A stretch of 64,000 nucleotides of DNA, from assembly GCA_017428725.1 (NCBI GenBank), contig JAFRQH010000022.1, forward strand, positions 1-64,000. Reading direction: 5' to 3'. The translations under genes and the position numbers were made by a program. The notes beneath the pieces are model-generated. The model was not told the DNA's origin. It saw only the letters and a list, made by a program, of their open reading frames with translations, and ran no database searches. This document shows positions 17,276-25,639 of this stretch, one piece after another (the first letter of the stretch is position 1; each line of letters begins with the position of its first letter). This DNA is from Bacteroidales bacterium (GTDB taxonomy: Bacteria; Bacteroidota; Bacteroidia; Bacteroidales; UBA932).

Positions 17276-17304
17276 CAAATATAGGCAAAAAATGCGTATA
17301 TTTG
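17276..17304. promoter_or_regulatory. Back-to-back -7 boxes for coaD (-) and ung (+)
   Basis: TATATTTG at 17276-17283 on the minus strand and TATATTTG at 17297-17304 on the plus strand, 13 bases apart, within a 36-base intergenic region. The plus box ends one base before the first ung ATG. Neither has a clear TTTG at -33. Confidence 0.7.
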
Positions 17305-17305
17305 G

Positions 17306-17977
17306 ATGATGACAGTAAAAATCGAACCCTCCTGGCGCGACGCCCTCCAATCCGAATTCGACCAGCCCTATTTCGCTCAGTTGGCGGCATTCCTGCATGC
17401 AGAGAAGGCCGCCGGCCGCCAGATCTTCCCGCCCGGCAGCCAGATATTCCGGGCATTCGAGCTCTGCCCGCTGGACCGGACCCGCGTCGTGATCCTCGGC
17501 CAGGACCCCTACCACGGCTACGGCCAGGCGATGGGCCTGTGCTTCAGCGTGCCGCAGGGGGTCCCCGCGCCGCCCTCGCTCAAGAACATCTTCAAGGAGA
17601 TTGAATCGGACCTGGGCATCCGGATGTCCGGCAGCCCGGACCTCACCCCCTGGGCCCGGCAGGGCGTGCTGCTGCTCAACGCGGTGCTGACCGTCCGCGC
17701 CGGCGAGGCCGCCTCGCACGGGTCGATCGGCTGGCAGACCTTCACGGACGCCGTGATCCGCACGGTCTCGGAGCGCCGCGACGGGGTGGTTTTCCTCCTC
17801 TGGGGCGCATACGCCCGCAGCAAGGCGCCGCTCATCGACGCGAAGCGCCACCTCGTACTCGAGGCGGCGCATCCTTCGCCGCTGGCCCGCGGCGCATTCT
17901 TCGGCTGCCGCCACTTCTCCCGCTGCAATGACTACCTTGCCGCGGAGGGCCAGCCGCCCATCGACTGGAAACTCTAG
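17306..17977 (+). CDS. ung: Uracil-DNA glycosylase
   Basis: Removes uracil from DNA in base-excision repair. 223 residues; VVILGQDPYHGYGQAMGL near residue 65 carries the catalytic Asp, LLLNAVLTV the substrate pocket, and AAHPSPLA near 188 the catalytic His loop. Two ATGs (17306 and 17309) are possible; since the -7 box ends at 17304, the second could be the true start of a leaderless message. The stop overlaps that of lon by four bases (convergent). Confidence 0.96.
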   Translation: MMTVKIEPSWRDALQSEFDQPYFAQLAAFLHAEKAAGRQIFPPGSQIFRAFELCPLDRTRVVILGQDPYHGYGQAMGLCFSVPQGVPAPPSLKNIFKEIESDLGIRMSGSPDLTPWARQGVLLLNAVLTVRAGEAASHGSIGWQTFTDAVIRTVSERRDGVVFLLWGAYARSKAPLIDAKRHLVLEAAHPSPLARGAFFGCRHFSRCNDYLAAEGQPPIDWKL

Positions 17978-20376
17978 AAGATGTAGGAGATCACGTCCTG
18001 GATGTCCTTGACGTAGTGGAACTCCAGGCCCCGGATGTAGATCTCCTTGATGTCCTCGATGTCCTTGCGGTTCTCCTCGGAGAGGATGATCGTGTGGACG
18101 CCCGCGCGCTTGGCGGCCAGGATCTTCTCCTTGATGCCACCGACAGGCAGTACGCGTCCGCGCAGGGTCATCTCGCCGGTCATCGCGATGCCGTGGCGCA
18201 CGGCCTGGCCGCGCAGCGCGGAAACCATCGAACTCACCATCGTGATGCCCGCCGAGGGGCCGTCCTTGGGCGTGGCGCCCTCCGGGACGTGGACGTGGAT
18301 GTCCTTGGCGGCGAACTGCTCGGAGGTCAGGTTCGCCATCTCGGGATGGGCCTTGATGTACTGGTAGGCGATGGTCGCCGACTCCTTCATCACGTCACCG
18401 AGGTTGCCGGTCATCGTCATCACACCCTTGCCGCCGGAGACGGAACTCTCCACGAAGAGGATCTCGCCGCCCATCTGCGTCCAGGCGAGGCCGGTGACCA
18501 CGCCCGGGGCTTCATTGCCCTTCTGCAGGTCGTGGAAGTTGGTGGGCAGGCCCAGGTACTCCTTGAGATGCTCCTTCTTGATGGTCGAGGGATAATCCTG
18601 ACCCATCGCGATCTTCTTGGCGGTGACGCGTGCCAATTTGGCAATCTGTTTCTCGAGGCCGCGCACGCCCGATTCGTGGGTGTATTCGTCGATGATGGCG
18701 GTCAGCGCCGCCTTGTCGATCTTGAGTGCATTCTTCGCGATGCCGTGCTCCTCGAGCTGCTTGGGCACGAGGAACTTCTTCGCGATCTCCATCTTCTCCT
18801 CGGCGAGGTAGCCCGTGACGTTGATCAGCTCCATACGGTCCAGCAGGGCCGGCTGGATGGGGGCCGTGCTGTTGGCGGTGGTGATGAACAGGACGTTGCT
18901 GAGGTCGTAGTCCAGGTCGAGGTAGTTGTCGTGGAAGGTGGAGTTCTGCTCCGGGTCGAGCGCCTCCAGCAGGGCGGAGGACGGGTCGCCCTTGAAGTCG
19001 GCGGCGAGCTTGTCCACCTCGTCGAGCACGATCACCGGGTTGGAGGTGCCGGCGCGGGCGATGCCGTTGAGGATGCGGCCCGGGAGGGCGCCCACGTACG
19101 TCTTGCGGTGGCCGCGCAGCTCCGCTTCGTCGTGCATGCCGCCGAGGGCGATGCGCACGTATTTGCGGCCAAGGGCCCGCGCGATGGACTTGCCCAGGGA
19201 GGTCTTGCCCACGCCCGGAGGGCCGTACAGGCAGAGGATCGGGGACTTCATGTTGCCCTTGAGCTTCAGCACGGCCAGGTACTCGATGATGCGGTCCTTG
19301 ACCGTGTCGAGGCCGTAGTGGTCGTTGTCAAGCACCTTCTGGGCGTGCTTGAGGTCGAGGTTGTCCTCGCTCATCTCGCCCCACGGCAGGTCCAGCATGA
19401 AGGTCAGGTAGTTGTACTGGACGCTGTAGTCCGGCGAGGATGGGTTGTATTTCTCGAGCTTGGCGAGCTCCTTGTTGAAGGCCTCGGCGATCTCCTTGGG
19501 CCATTTCTTGGTGGCGGCGCGCTCGCGGAACTTGTCGAATTCCTCGGCGTCGTCCATTCCGAGCTCCTCCTGGATGGTGCGGAGCTGGTTGTTGAGGTAG
19601 TATTCGCGCTGCTGCTGGTCGATCTCGCTCTTGACCTTCTGGTTGATCTCCTGCTTGATCTTCATCAGCTCGATCTGCACGTCCAGGATGGAGAGGAGCT
19701 TGAGGGCGCGGATCTTGACGTCGTCGTACTCGAGCAGCTGGATCTTGGACTCGAAGTTCTCCACTTCGATGGTCGTGGCGACGAAGTTCACCAGGAAACG
19801 GAAGTCGTCGATGGCCTTGAGCGCGCCGATGGTCTCGCGCGTGCCGATGTTGCTGGCGCGCAGGATGTGGATCGCCTTGTCCTTGAGCGCCTCGCCGATG
19901 GCCTTGATGTCCGTGCTGTGGCTGTCCTCCTGGAGGATGTCCGGGAGGTAGTGCACGCGGGCGGTGATGTAAGGCTCATAGCCGAGCACGGCGTCCAGCG
20001 ACAGGCGCTTGAAGGCTTGCAGGATGGCCGTGATCGTGCCATCCGGCATCTCCAGGGTCTTGAGCACCTTGCAGACGGAGCCGTAGCGGCTGAGGTCCTC
20101 CTCCTGCGGCTCCTCGACCATCACGTCGTTCTGCGGCACGGCGCCGATGAAGAAACCCTCTTTCTCGGCGTCCTGGATGAGGCGGACGGACTTCTCGCGT
20201 CCGATCGTGATCGGGAAGACGGCACCCGGGAAGAGCACGGCGTTGCGCAGTGCCAGGATGGGAAGGATGTCGGGAAGTTCGGACTCGTCGAACTTCAGCA
20301 GGCCTTCGCCTTGCATGACGGGTATGATGCTGACTTCTGCGCCAGCGGGGAAGGTGTATTCTTTATCTTGTCTCAT
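17974..20376 (-). CDS. lon: ATP-dependent Lon protease
   Basis: Cytosolic AAA+ serine protease degrading damaged and regulatory proteins. 800 residues with an N-terminal LON substrate domain ([19 protein letters not shown]), a coiled-coil, Walker [12 protein letters not shown] near 385, Walker [11 protein letters not shown], and the C-terminal protease domain with the catalytic Ser in [10 protein letters not shown] near 706 and a downstream Lys in [23 protein letters not shown] box at 20421-20428 gives a leader of about 40 bases. It may be stress-regulated, but no heat-shock-type element was recognised. Confidence 0.97.
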   Translation of the reverse strand: MRQDKEYTFPAGAEVSIIPVMQGEGLLKFDESELPDILPILALRNAVLFPGAVFPITIGREKSVRLIQDAEKEGFFIGAVPQNDVMVEEPQEEDLSRYGSVCKVLKTLEMPDGTITAILQAFKRLSLDAVLGYEPYITARVHYLPDILQEDSHSTDIKAIGEALKDKAIHILRASNIGTRETIGALKAIDDFRFLVNFVATTIEVENFESKIQLLEYDDVKIRALKLLSILDVQIELMKIKQEINQKVKSEIDQQQREYYLNNQLRTIQEELGMDDAEEFDKFRERAATKKWPKEIAEAFNKELAKLEKYNPSSPDYSVQYNYLTFMLDLPWGEMSEDNLDLKHAQKVLDNDHYGLDTVKDRIIEYLAVLKLKGNMKSPILCLYGPPGVGKTSLGKSIARALGRKYVRIALGGMHDEAELRGHRKTYVGALPGRILNGIARAGTSNPVIVLDEVDKLAADFKGDPSSALLEALDPEQNSTFHDNYLDLDYDLSNVLFITTANSTAPIQPALLDRMELINVTGYLAEEKMEIAKKFLVPKQLEEHGIAKNALKIDKAALTAIIDEYTHESGVRGLEKQIAKLARVTAKKIAMGQDYPSTIKKEHLKEYLGLPTNFHDLQKGNEAPGVVTGLAWTQMGGEILFVESSVSGGKGVMTMTGNLGDVMKESATIAYQYIKAHPEMANLTSEQFAAKDIHVHVPEGATPKDGPSAGITMVSSMVSALRGQAVRHGIAMTGEMTLRGRVLPVGGIKEKILAAKRAGVHTIILSEENRKDIEDIKEIYIRGLEFHYVKDIQDVISYIF

Positions 20377-20420
20377 ATTCTTGCCAAATTGTCAGTAAAA
20401 GGGGCCTGATGACCCGGGTG

Positions 20421-20428
20421 CGAATATA
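20421..20428 (-). promoter_or_regulatory. -7 box TATATTCG for lon
   Basis: One deviation from TAnnTTTG, the same C variant as before rplU and the YugP-type gene. It lies 44 bases before the lon ATG. Confidence 0.55.
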
Positions 20429-20467
20429 GTCAATCTCCGTGCCACGCCCAAAAACTGCAAATATCAT

Positions 20468-20498
20468 TTTGAATAATAAAAAAATAAGTCTATTTTTG
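20468..20498 (+). promoter_or_regulatory. Promoter of the HU gene
   Basis: TTTG at 20468-20471, 19 bases, TATTTTTG at 20491-20498: a textbook Bacteroidota promoter. Leader about 45 bases. Confidence 0.85.
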
Positions 20499-20547
20499 CA
20501 CTCCAAAACCGCTGAGGGAGTATAACATAACTAAATATAACAAAGCA

Positions 20548-20823
20548 ATGACTAAAGCAGAAATCGTGAACGAAGTGGCGAAGGCCACCGGTATCGAGAA
20601 AGTGGCCGTCCAGACGGTGGTCGAGGCCACGATGGAAAGTATCAAGGCTTCTCTGATCAAGGGCAACCCCGTGTACCTGCGCGGATTCGGCAGCTTCATC
20701 ATCAAGCATCGCGCCCAGAAGGCCGCCCGTAACATCACGAAGCAGACCACGATGACCATTCCGGCCCACGACATCCCGGCCTTCAAGCCTTCCAAGACTT
20801 TTGTTGCGGCTGTCAAGAAATAA
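20548..20823 (+). CDS. HU/IHF-family nucleoid DNA-binding protein
   Basis: 91 residues. MTKAEIVNEVAKATGIEKVAV is the helical dimerisation part; VYLRGFGSFIIKHR and the beta-arm region (ARNITKQTTMTIPAHDIPAFKPS) match HU, including the conserved Pro that intercalates into DNA. It bends and compacts DNA. A strong promoter precedes it, and a tiny basic ORF and rng follow. Confidence 0.94.
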   Translation: MTKAEIVNEVAKATGIEKVAVQTVVEATMESIKASLIKGNPVYLRGFGSFIIKHRAQKAARNITKQTTMTIPAHDIPAFKPSKTFVAAVKK

Positions 20824-20838
20824 TCAAACCCCTATATT

Positions 20839-20928
20839 ATGCCTAACGGAAAGAAGCATAAGAGACATAAGATGTCCACGCATAAGCGCAAGAAGCGCTT
20901 GCGTCAGAACAGACACAAGAAGAAGTAG
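20839..20928 (+). CDS. Very small, highly basic conserved-type peptide (ribosome-associated candidate)
   Basis: 29 residues: MPNGKKHKRHKMSTHKRKKR followed by LRQNRHKKK; about two thirds are Lys, Arg or His. The ATG follows HU by 15 bases, and a hairpin with T-run follows its stop. Near-identical peptides occur, as I recall, across Bacteroidota in front of RNase G genes, and the composition is that of an rRNA-binding protein. It could be one of the lineage-specific small ribosomal proteins (bL38 has been described in Flavobacterium), but I cannot verify the identity. Confidence 0.75.
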   Translation: MPNGKKHKRHKMSTHKRKKRLRQNRHKKK

Positions 20929-20937
20929 TCGAGACAA

Positions 20938-20966
20938 AGCCTGACGGGAGATCCGGCGGGCTTTTT
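20938..20966 (+). terminator. Hairpin with T-run between the small basic gene and rng
   Basis: AGCCTGACGG pairs with CCGGCGGGCT (one mismatch, one G-T), loop GAGAT, followed by TTTTT. It may partly terminate HU transcripts and so reduce rng expression. Confidence 0.65.
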
Positions 20967-20973
20967 CTTGATA

Positions 20974-22542
20974 ATGATGACAATGGAAACCGCGAAAACA
21001 GAAAAAGACCTGGTGGTGGACGTCTCGTCCGCCGAGGTCCGGATCGCTCTGCTGGAGAACCACCGGCTGATCGAGCTGAACCGGGAATCGAACCAGGGTC
21101 AGAGCTTCTCGGTGGGCGACGTCTTCCTTGGCAAGGTCAAGAAGATCCTCCCCGCCCTGAACGCCGCTTTCGTGGATATCGGTGACAGCAAGGAGGCATT
21201 CATCCACTATCTCGACCTGGGCCTGCACTTCAACGCGTTCGACACGTTCGTGCGCGAGAGCAATCCCAACCGGGACCTCGGCAAACTCTATTCCGGGATG
21301 AAACTCGGCCCCGTCCTGGGCAAGGAGGGGCGGATCGAGGAGCATCTCAAGCCCGGCCAGATGGTGATATGCCAGATTACCAAGGAACCGATATCGACGA
21401 AGGGATCCAGGTTGACTGCGGAGATTTCATTGGCAGGACGCAACATCGTACTGCTCCCCTTTGCCGAGAAGGTGAGCGTTTCCCAGAAAATCTCCTCCAA
21501 GGAGGAGAAAAAACGACTTGAGACCCTCGTCCGAAGCATCCTCCCCAAGAACTACGGCGCCATCATCCGGACTGCCGCGGAAGGCAAGACGGCCGCCGTG
21601 CTGGTGGCCGAACTGCGCCTGCTCATCGAGAAGTGGGAGGGCTCCTGGAAGAAGGTGGCTGCATCCAAGGGGATGAAACTCCTCTTCACCGAGTACTCCA
21701 AGACCACGACCGTACTGCGCGACCTGCTCAGCGACTCGTTCTCCAACATCCACGTCAATGACCGCAAGGTCTATGAGGAGACGCGCAGGTACATTTCCCT
21801 GATCTCTCCCGAGCAGGAGAAGATCGTCAAGCTCTACGAAGGCCGGGAGCCGATCTTCGACCATTTCGAAGTGACCCGCCAGATCAAGAGCTCCTTCGGC
21901 AAGGTGGTACCGATGAAGCAGGGTGCGTATCTCGTCATCGAGACCACCGAGGCGCTCAACGTGATTGATGTCAACAGCGGCATCCGGGCCAAGACCACCG
22001 ACCAGGAGGAGAACACCTTCGAGGTCAACAAGCTCGCCGCCGAGGAGATTGCCCGCCAGCTGCGCCTGCGCGATATGGGCGGCATCGTCATCGTGGACTT
22101 CATCGATATGGCCAAGCCCGAGCACCGCAACGACCTGTACAGGTATATGCGGGAGCTGATGGCGGGCGACCGGGCCAAGCACAACGTGCTGCCCCTGACG
22201 AAGTTCGGCCTGATGCAGCTCACCCGCCAGCGGATCCGCCCCGTGACGGAGATCAACACCACCGAGAAATGCCCCCTCTGCCACGGCACCGGCAGGATCA
22301 CCTCCACCGTGGTCATCGACGAGGAGATCGAGCGCAAGGTCGCCGACCTCGTGGAGAAGGGACAGAAGACCCTGACCGTCAGGGTGAGCCCCATCCTGGG
22401 CGCTTACCTGACCCGCGGATGGAACTCCTTCCTCCGCAAGTGGAAACGCAAGTACAAGTGCAGGCTGGACCTGGTCGAGGAGACCGAACACAGCATCCTG
22501 CAGTATGAAATCGTAGATGAGAATGGGAAGGTGCTCGAGTAG
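20974..22542 (+). CDS. rng: Ribonuclease E/G family endoribonuclease
   Basis: Endonuclease for rRNA maturation and mRNA decay, about 522 residues, the RNase G length without the E-type scaffold tail. An N-terminal S1 domain (VGDVFLGKVKKILPALNAAFVDIG) is followed by the RNase H-like and DNase I-like parts; catalytic Asp residues are in NVIDVNSG and GIVIVDFIDM, and the zinc link is EKCPLCHGTGRI. Several starts are possible (TTG 20968, ATG 20974, 20977, 20983); the first ATG is used. It lies downstream of the HU unit across a terminator-like hairpin. Confidence 0.93.
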   Translation: MMTMETAKTEKDLVVDVSSAEVRIALLENHRLIELNRESNQGQSFSVGDVFLGKVKKILPALNAAFVDIGDSKEAFIHYLDLGLHFNAFDTFVRESNPNRDLGKLYSGMKLGPVLGKEGRIEEHLKPGQMVICQITKEPISTKGSRLTAEISLAGRNIVLLPFAEKVSVSQKISSKEEKKRLETLVRSILPKNYGAIIRTAAEGKTAAVLVAELRLLIEKWEGSWKKVAASKGMKLLFTEYSKTTTVLRDLLSDSFSNIHVNDRKVYEETRRYISLISPEQEKIVKLYEGREPIFDHFEVTRQIKSSFGKVVPMKQGAYLVIETTEALNVIDVNSGIRAKTTDQEENTFEVNKLAAEEIARQLRLRDMGGIVIVDFIDMAKPEHRNDLYRYMRELMAGDRAKHNVLPLTKFGLMQLTRQRIRPVTEINTTEKCPLCHGTGRITSTVVIDEEIERKVADLVEKGQKTLTVRVSPILGAYLTRGWNSFLRKWKRKYKCRLDLVEETEHSILQYEIVDENGKVLE

Positions 22543-22558
22543 GGCACCTTCTTTTTTG
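22527..22558 (+). terminator. Intrinsic terminator overlapping the rng stop codon
   Basis: GAAGGTGC pairs with GGCACCTTC around a loop that contains the TAG stop; six T follow. Its T-run also contributes the -33 TTTG of the next promoter. Confidence 0.8.
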
Positions 22559-22586
22559 TTTTTCTGCTTGAAATAGAGTATTTTTG
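22555..22586 (+). promoter_or_regulatory. Promoter of the secreted 316-residue protein
   Basis: TTTG at 22555-22558, 20 bases, TATTTTTG at 22579-22586. Confidence 0.8.
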
Positions 22587-22609
22587 AGCATAAACAAAAC
22601 CACAGGATT

Positions 22610-23560
22610 ATGACACGGTTCTATCTACAGCTGATGACGGCGGCAACCGCTCTCATCACACTTTGTTTTTCCCTGTCCGCCCAAGAAAAACTCATCCCCG
22701 GCGAAGGTGACGTCGAGGTTTTTTACGACAGTGGGAACCAGTTCGGCGTCTGGCATCCCGCTTCCCGGGAGTTCGAGCTGACTGCCGTCCGCAAGAGCGG
22801 CTCGCGTGCCGGGAAGCACTATGTTTTCACTTTCAAGGACGACGGCTCGGTCGTCTCCGATCTGGGGGCGGTCGTGGGGTCGGTCAGTAAGTCCGGCCAG
22901 ATGAGCCATACGCAGGGCGGACTCACGAATGTATCGGTCTCCACCCGTTACATTCTGTATAAGCGCGCTGAAATCGGTCAGATCAACGACCTCGGGGCGG
23001 TCTATGTCTACGGTAAGCGTGCGTATTACTGCTCGGCTCCGATGGACAAGAACGTCCTCTGTTTCGTGGCGATCTGCGCCAAGTTCGACGATGACCTGCT
23101 TGCCCAATACAAGAAGGCCAGGGACACACGCTCACAACAGGCGACAACCAAGACGCCCAAGCCGACCGTCGGCCGGAATGCCACCAAGCTCGAAATCGTC
23201 GGCAGCGAAGTGAAAGCATGTGATGCCAAGGGCGTCTGGATCGGCTCCGCCAAGATGGAGTCCGATGGCCGGATCAGCATCTATTCTGCAAAGAGTACGG
23301 TCCCTGTGGGCGTCCTCAGCGACGGCCATATCGAATTCCGGGGTTTCACGAATTACCTTTCATACTCCTATACCGAGACGACCGATACTTACACATTCAA
23401 TAGCGAGAAGGGGCTTCCGATAGTCGATGTCGAACACAACAGCGGCAGCAGGAGCTATGAAGTCCGGGACCGCGCGAGCCGGAAACTTATCAACACGTTC
23501 CCGGACACCATCGACGGTCGGTTCGGCGCCATGCTCATCTTCGGATTCTTCGACAAATAG
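22610..23560 (+). CDS. Secreted protein of unknown function
   Basis: 316 residues with a signal peptide (MTRFYLQLMTAATALITLCFSLSA, cut before QEK). The rest is rich in short beta strands and Ser/Thr/Gly. The C-terminal half has repeated short units such as VKACDAKGVWIGS, VPVGVLSDGHIEF and YEVRDRASRKLI, reminiscent of beta-flower-like repeats with DxxG turns found in other Bacteroidota, but I do not recognise a family with certainty. It is a single-gene unit with its own promoter and terminator. Confidence 0.8.
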   Translation: MTRFYLQLMTAATALITLCFSLSAQEKLIPGEGDVEVFYDSGNQFGVWHPASREFELTAVRKSGSRAGKHYVFTFKDDGSVVSDLGAVVGSVSKSGQMSHTQGGLTNVSVSTRYILYKRAEIGQINDLGAVYVYGKRAYYCSAPMDKNVLCFVAICAKFDDDLLAQYKKARDTRSQQATTKTPKPTVGRNATKLEIVGSEVKACDAKGVWIGSAKMESDGRISIYSAKSTVPVGVLSDGHIEFRGFTNYLSYSYTETTDTYTFNSEKGLPIVDVEHNSGSRSYEVRDRASRKLINTFPDTIDGRFGAMLIFGFFDK

Positions 23561-23583
23561 CAGGCCCCTCCTTCCTTGTTTCA

Positions 23584-23605
23584 GCCCGTCTCCGGACGGG
23601 TTTTT
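23584..23605 (+). terminator. Intrinsic terminator
   Basis: CCCGTC / GACGGG stem with TCCG loop, then six T. Ends the unit of the secreted protein. From here to 23704 nothing else was seen. Confidence 0.7.
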
Positions 23606-23682
23606 CGTCTCCGGGAGTGCCGTTTGACCGGAAGAGGTACCGCGGATGACCGAATTGACGTCCAGCCGTTCGGGCGCCGGGC

Positions 23683-23712
23683 TTGAAATGCCGTCGGAAA
23701 TCGTTATATTTA
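23683..23712 (+). promoter_or_regulatory. Probable promoter of the GH35-like lipoprotein gene
   Basis: TTG at 23683-23685, 19 bases, TATATTTA at 23705-23712 (last base differs from TAnnTTTG). Confidence 0.5.
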
Positions 23713-23749
23713 CATACCGATTGGAACCATATTATCAATACATAAACCA

Positions 23750-25477
23750 ATGAACCGATTAACTACTCTTCTGCTCGGCGTCCTTGCGCTTGCCGCAGCC
23801 GCCTGTACTTCCGCTCCGCAGCAGCAAACCCCCGCTGCATCCGATCTTCCCCAGCCCCATCTCGAGAAAAGGGGCCCCGTCACCCAGCTGATCGTCAAGG
23901 GAGAGCCGTTCCTGGCCCTGGCCAGCGAGCTGCGCAACTCCTCCGCCTCCAGTCCGGCCTATATGGAGCCGCTCTGGGCCAACCTCAAAGAGGGCGGGAT
24001 GAACACCGTCCTCGCCGTCGTGACCTGGGAGCAGGTCGAGCCCGTCGAGGACCAGTTCGACTTCACCGTCGTGGACGAGATGATCAAGGCCGCCCGCGCC
24101 AATGACCTCAAGCTGGCCATCCTCTGGTTCGGCAGTTGGAAGAACGGCATGAGCTCCTATCACCCGGTCTGGGTCAAGAAGGACAATGCCAAGTATCCGC
24201 CGGCACTGACCAAGGAAGGCAAGAAGCTCCCGATCCTGAGCACGCTCGGCCTGGCCACCGCCAAGGCCGACGGCAAGGCCTATGCCGCGATGATGAAACA
24301 CATCAAGGAGATCGATGCCGCCGAGCAGACGGTCATCATGATCCAGATGGAGAACGAGGTGGGCCTGCACGGCTACACCCGCGACTACAGCCCGGCCGCC
24401 AATGCCGCTTTCGCCGGCCCGGTGCCCGCCGAGCTGATCAACTGGCTCGTCGCCCACAAGGACAACCTCCTGCCCGAGACGATGGACGCCTGGAAGAAGA
24501 GCGGCTGCAAGACCTCCGGCACCTGGGAGGAGGTCTTCGGCAAGGGCGACCGCACTGACGAGATCTTCATGGCCTGGAACTACGCTTCCTACATGAACAT
24601 CGTCTCCGCCGCCGGCAAGGCCGAGTATGACCTGCCGACTTTCGTCAACGCCTGGATCGTCCAGCCCGAGGACAAGCGTCCCGGCAACTATCCTTCCGGC
24701 GGTCCGCAGGCCCAGAACCACGACATCTGGCGTGCCGGCGCTCCTGCCATCGACATCCTCAGCCCGGACATCTACCTTGCCGACTTCCCGAACATCCTGC
24801 GGATGTACTCCCGCAGCGGCAACCCGGTCTTCATCCCCGAGTCCCACGCTGGACAGGGCGGTGCGGCCAACGCCGCCTTCGCCATCGGCGAGATGGGCGC
24901 CATCGGCTACAGCCCGTTCGGTCTCGAGAGCGGCGCCACGACCCCGCAGAACCGGACCTTCGCCGAATTCTACCACAAGGCCGGCTGCTTCTCCAAGGAG
25001 ATCCTCAAGGCCCAGGCCGAGGGCCGCATCCACGGCACCTGGGTCAAGGCCCTCAACCCGACCCGGGTCAAGGACGAGGTCGTGATGGGTGACTACAAGA
25101 TCCAGTTCGAGCTCGTGTCCAGCGGCCGCCGCAACGGCGGCGCCCCGCAGCGTACCGGCGGCACCTATGCTCCTGATGCACAGGGCTATGCCATCGTGAT
25201 CCAGGACGACGCCGACAACTTCACCTTCCTGGGCTCCAACATCCGCGTGGTCTTCCAGCCCAAGGAGGGCAATGCGCAGACCGTGGGTCTGGCGAAGGTC
25301 GTCCACGGCGACTTCGACGCTGACGGCAACTGGGTGCCGGGCCGCTGGCTCAACGGCGACGAGATCCAGCTCCGCTACGACATCCTCCCCGCCATCGAGG
25401 AAAACTATTCCGGCCAGGGCCTCGACTTCGGCCGTCCGTCCCCGGAATTCATCAAGGTCCAGCTTTATAAGTATTAA
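23750..25477 (+). CDS. GH35-like beta-galactosidase family lipoprotein (DUF5597-type C-terminus)
   Basis: 575 residues. A lipobox (VLALAAAAC, Cys19) predicts a lipid anchor. The (beta/alpha)8 glycosidase domain has the acid/base Glu in IMIQMENEVG near residue 200 and the nucleophile candidate in PVFIPESHAG near 364; GGMNTVLAVVTWEQVEPVEDQ near the N-terminus is the usual GH35/GH42 barrel start. The C-terminal beta-rich part (from about 440) matches the DUF5597 layout. Likely removes terminal beta-galactosides or similar residues at the cell surface; exact substrate unknown. Followed by a palindromic element and a CBM9-PKD gene. Confidence 0.87.
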   Translation: MNRLTTLLLGVLALAAAACTSAPQQQTPAASDLPQPHLEKRGPVTQLIVKGEPFLALASELRNSSASSPAYMEPLWANLKEGGMNTVLAVVTWEQVEPVEDQFDFTVVDEMIKAARANDLKLAILWFGSWKNGMSSYHPVWVKKDNAKYPPALTKEGKKLPILSTLGLATAKADGKAYAAMMKHIKEIDAAEQTVIMIQMENEVGLHGYTRDYSPAANAAFAGPVPAELINWLVAHKDNLLPETMDAWKKSGCKTSGTWEEVFGKGDRTDEIFMAWNYASYMNIVSAAGKAEYDLPTFVNAWIVQPEDKRPGNYPSGGPQAQNHDIWRAGAPAIDILSPDIYLADFPNILRMYSRSGNPVFIPESHAGQGGAANAAFAIGEMGAIGYSPFGLESGATTPQNRTFAEFYHKAGCFSKEILKAQAEGRIHGTWVKALNPTRVKDEVVMGDYKIQFELVSSGRRNGGAPQRTGGTYAPDAQGYAIVIQDDADNFTFLGSNIRVVFQPKEGNAQTVGLAKVVHGDFDADGNWVPGRWLNGDEIQLRYDILPAIEENYSGQGLDFGRPSPEFIKVQLYKY

Positions 25478-25486
25478 TTGTTGCGT

Positions 25487-25619
25487 CCTGCCTTCGGAGG
25501 ATAGCAGACCTTCCCGAACCGTCGCTTCGCGACCCCTCCCACTTCGTGGGCCCCTCCCTCTTATGATGCCGAGGGTGGCACAGGTTCCGGAAGGTCTGCT
25601 ATCCTCCGAAAACGGCAGG
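25487..25619. repeat. Nested palindromic element, about 133 bases
   Basis: Outer arms at 25487-25520 and 25583-25619 are complementary over about 33 pairs, with one mismatch and a 3-base insertion (key pieces CCTGCC/GGCAGG and GGATAGCAGACCTTCC/GGAAGGTCTGCTATCC). Inside are two perfect hairpins, GTCGC-ttc-GCGAC (25521-25533) and CCCAC-ttc-GTGGG (25538-25550). The element fills the intergenic region between two genes in the same direction; no T-run follows, so it is not a normal terminator. Confidence 0.9.
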
Positions 25620-25639
25620 AACCGTATAAATTGTCGATT

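Noticed and set aside
18016-20409. 797-residue open frame antisense to lon
   Set aside because: Shadow frame produced by codon bias; lon is complete and conserved on the minus strand.
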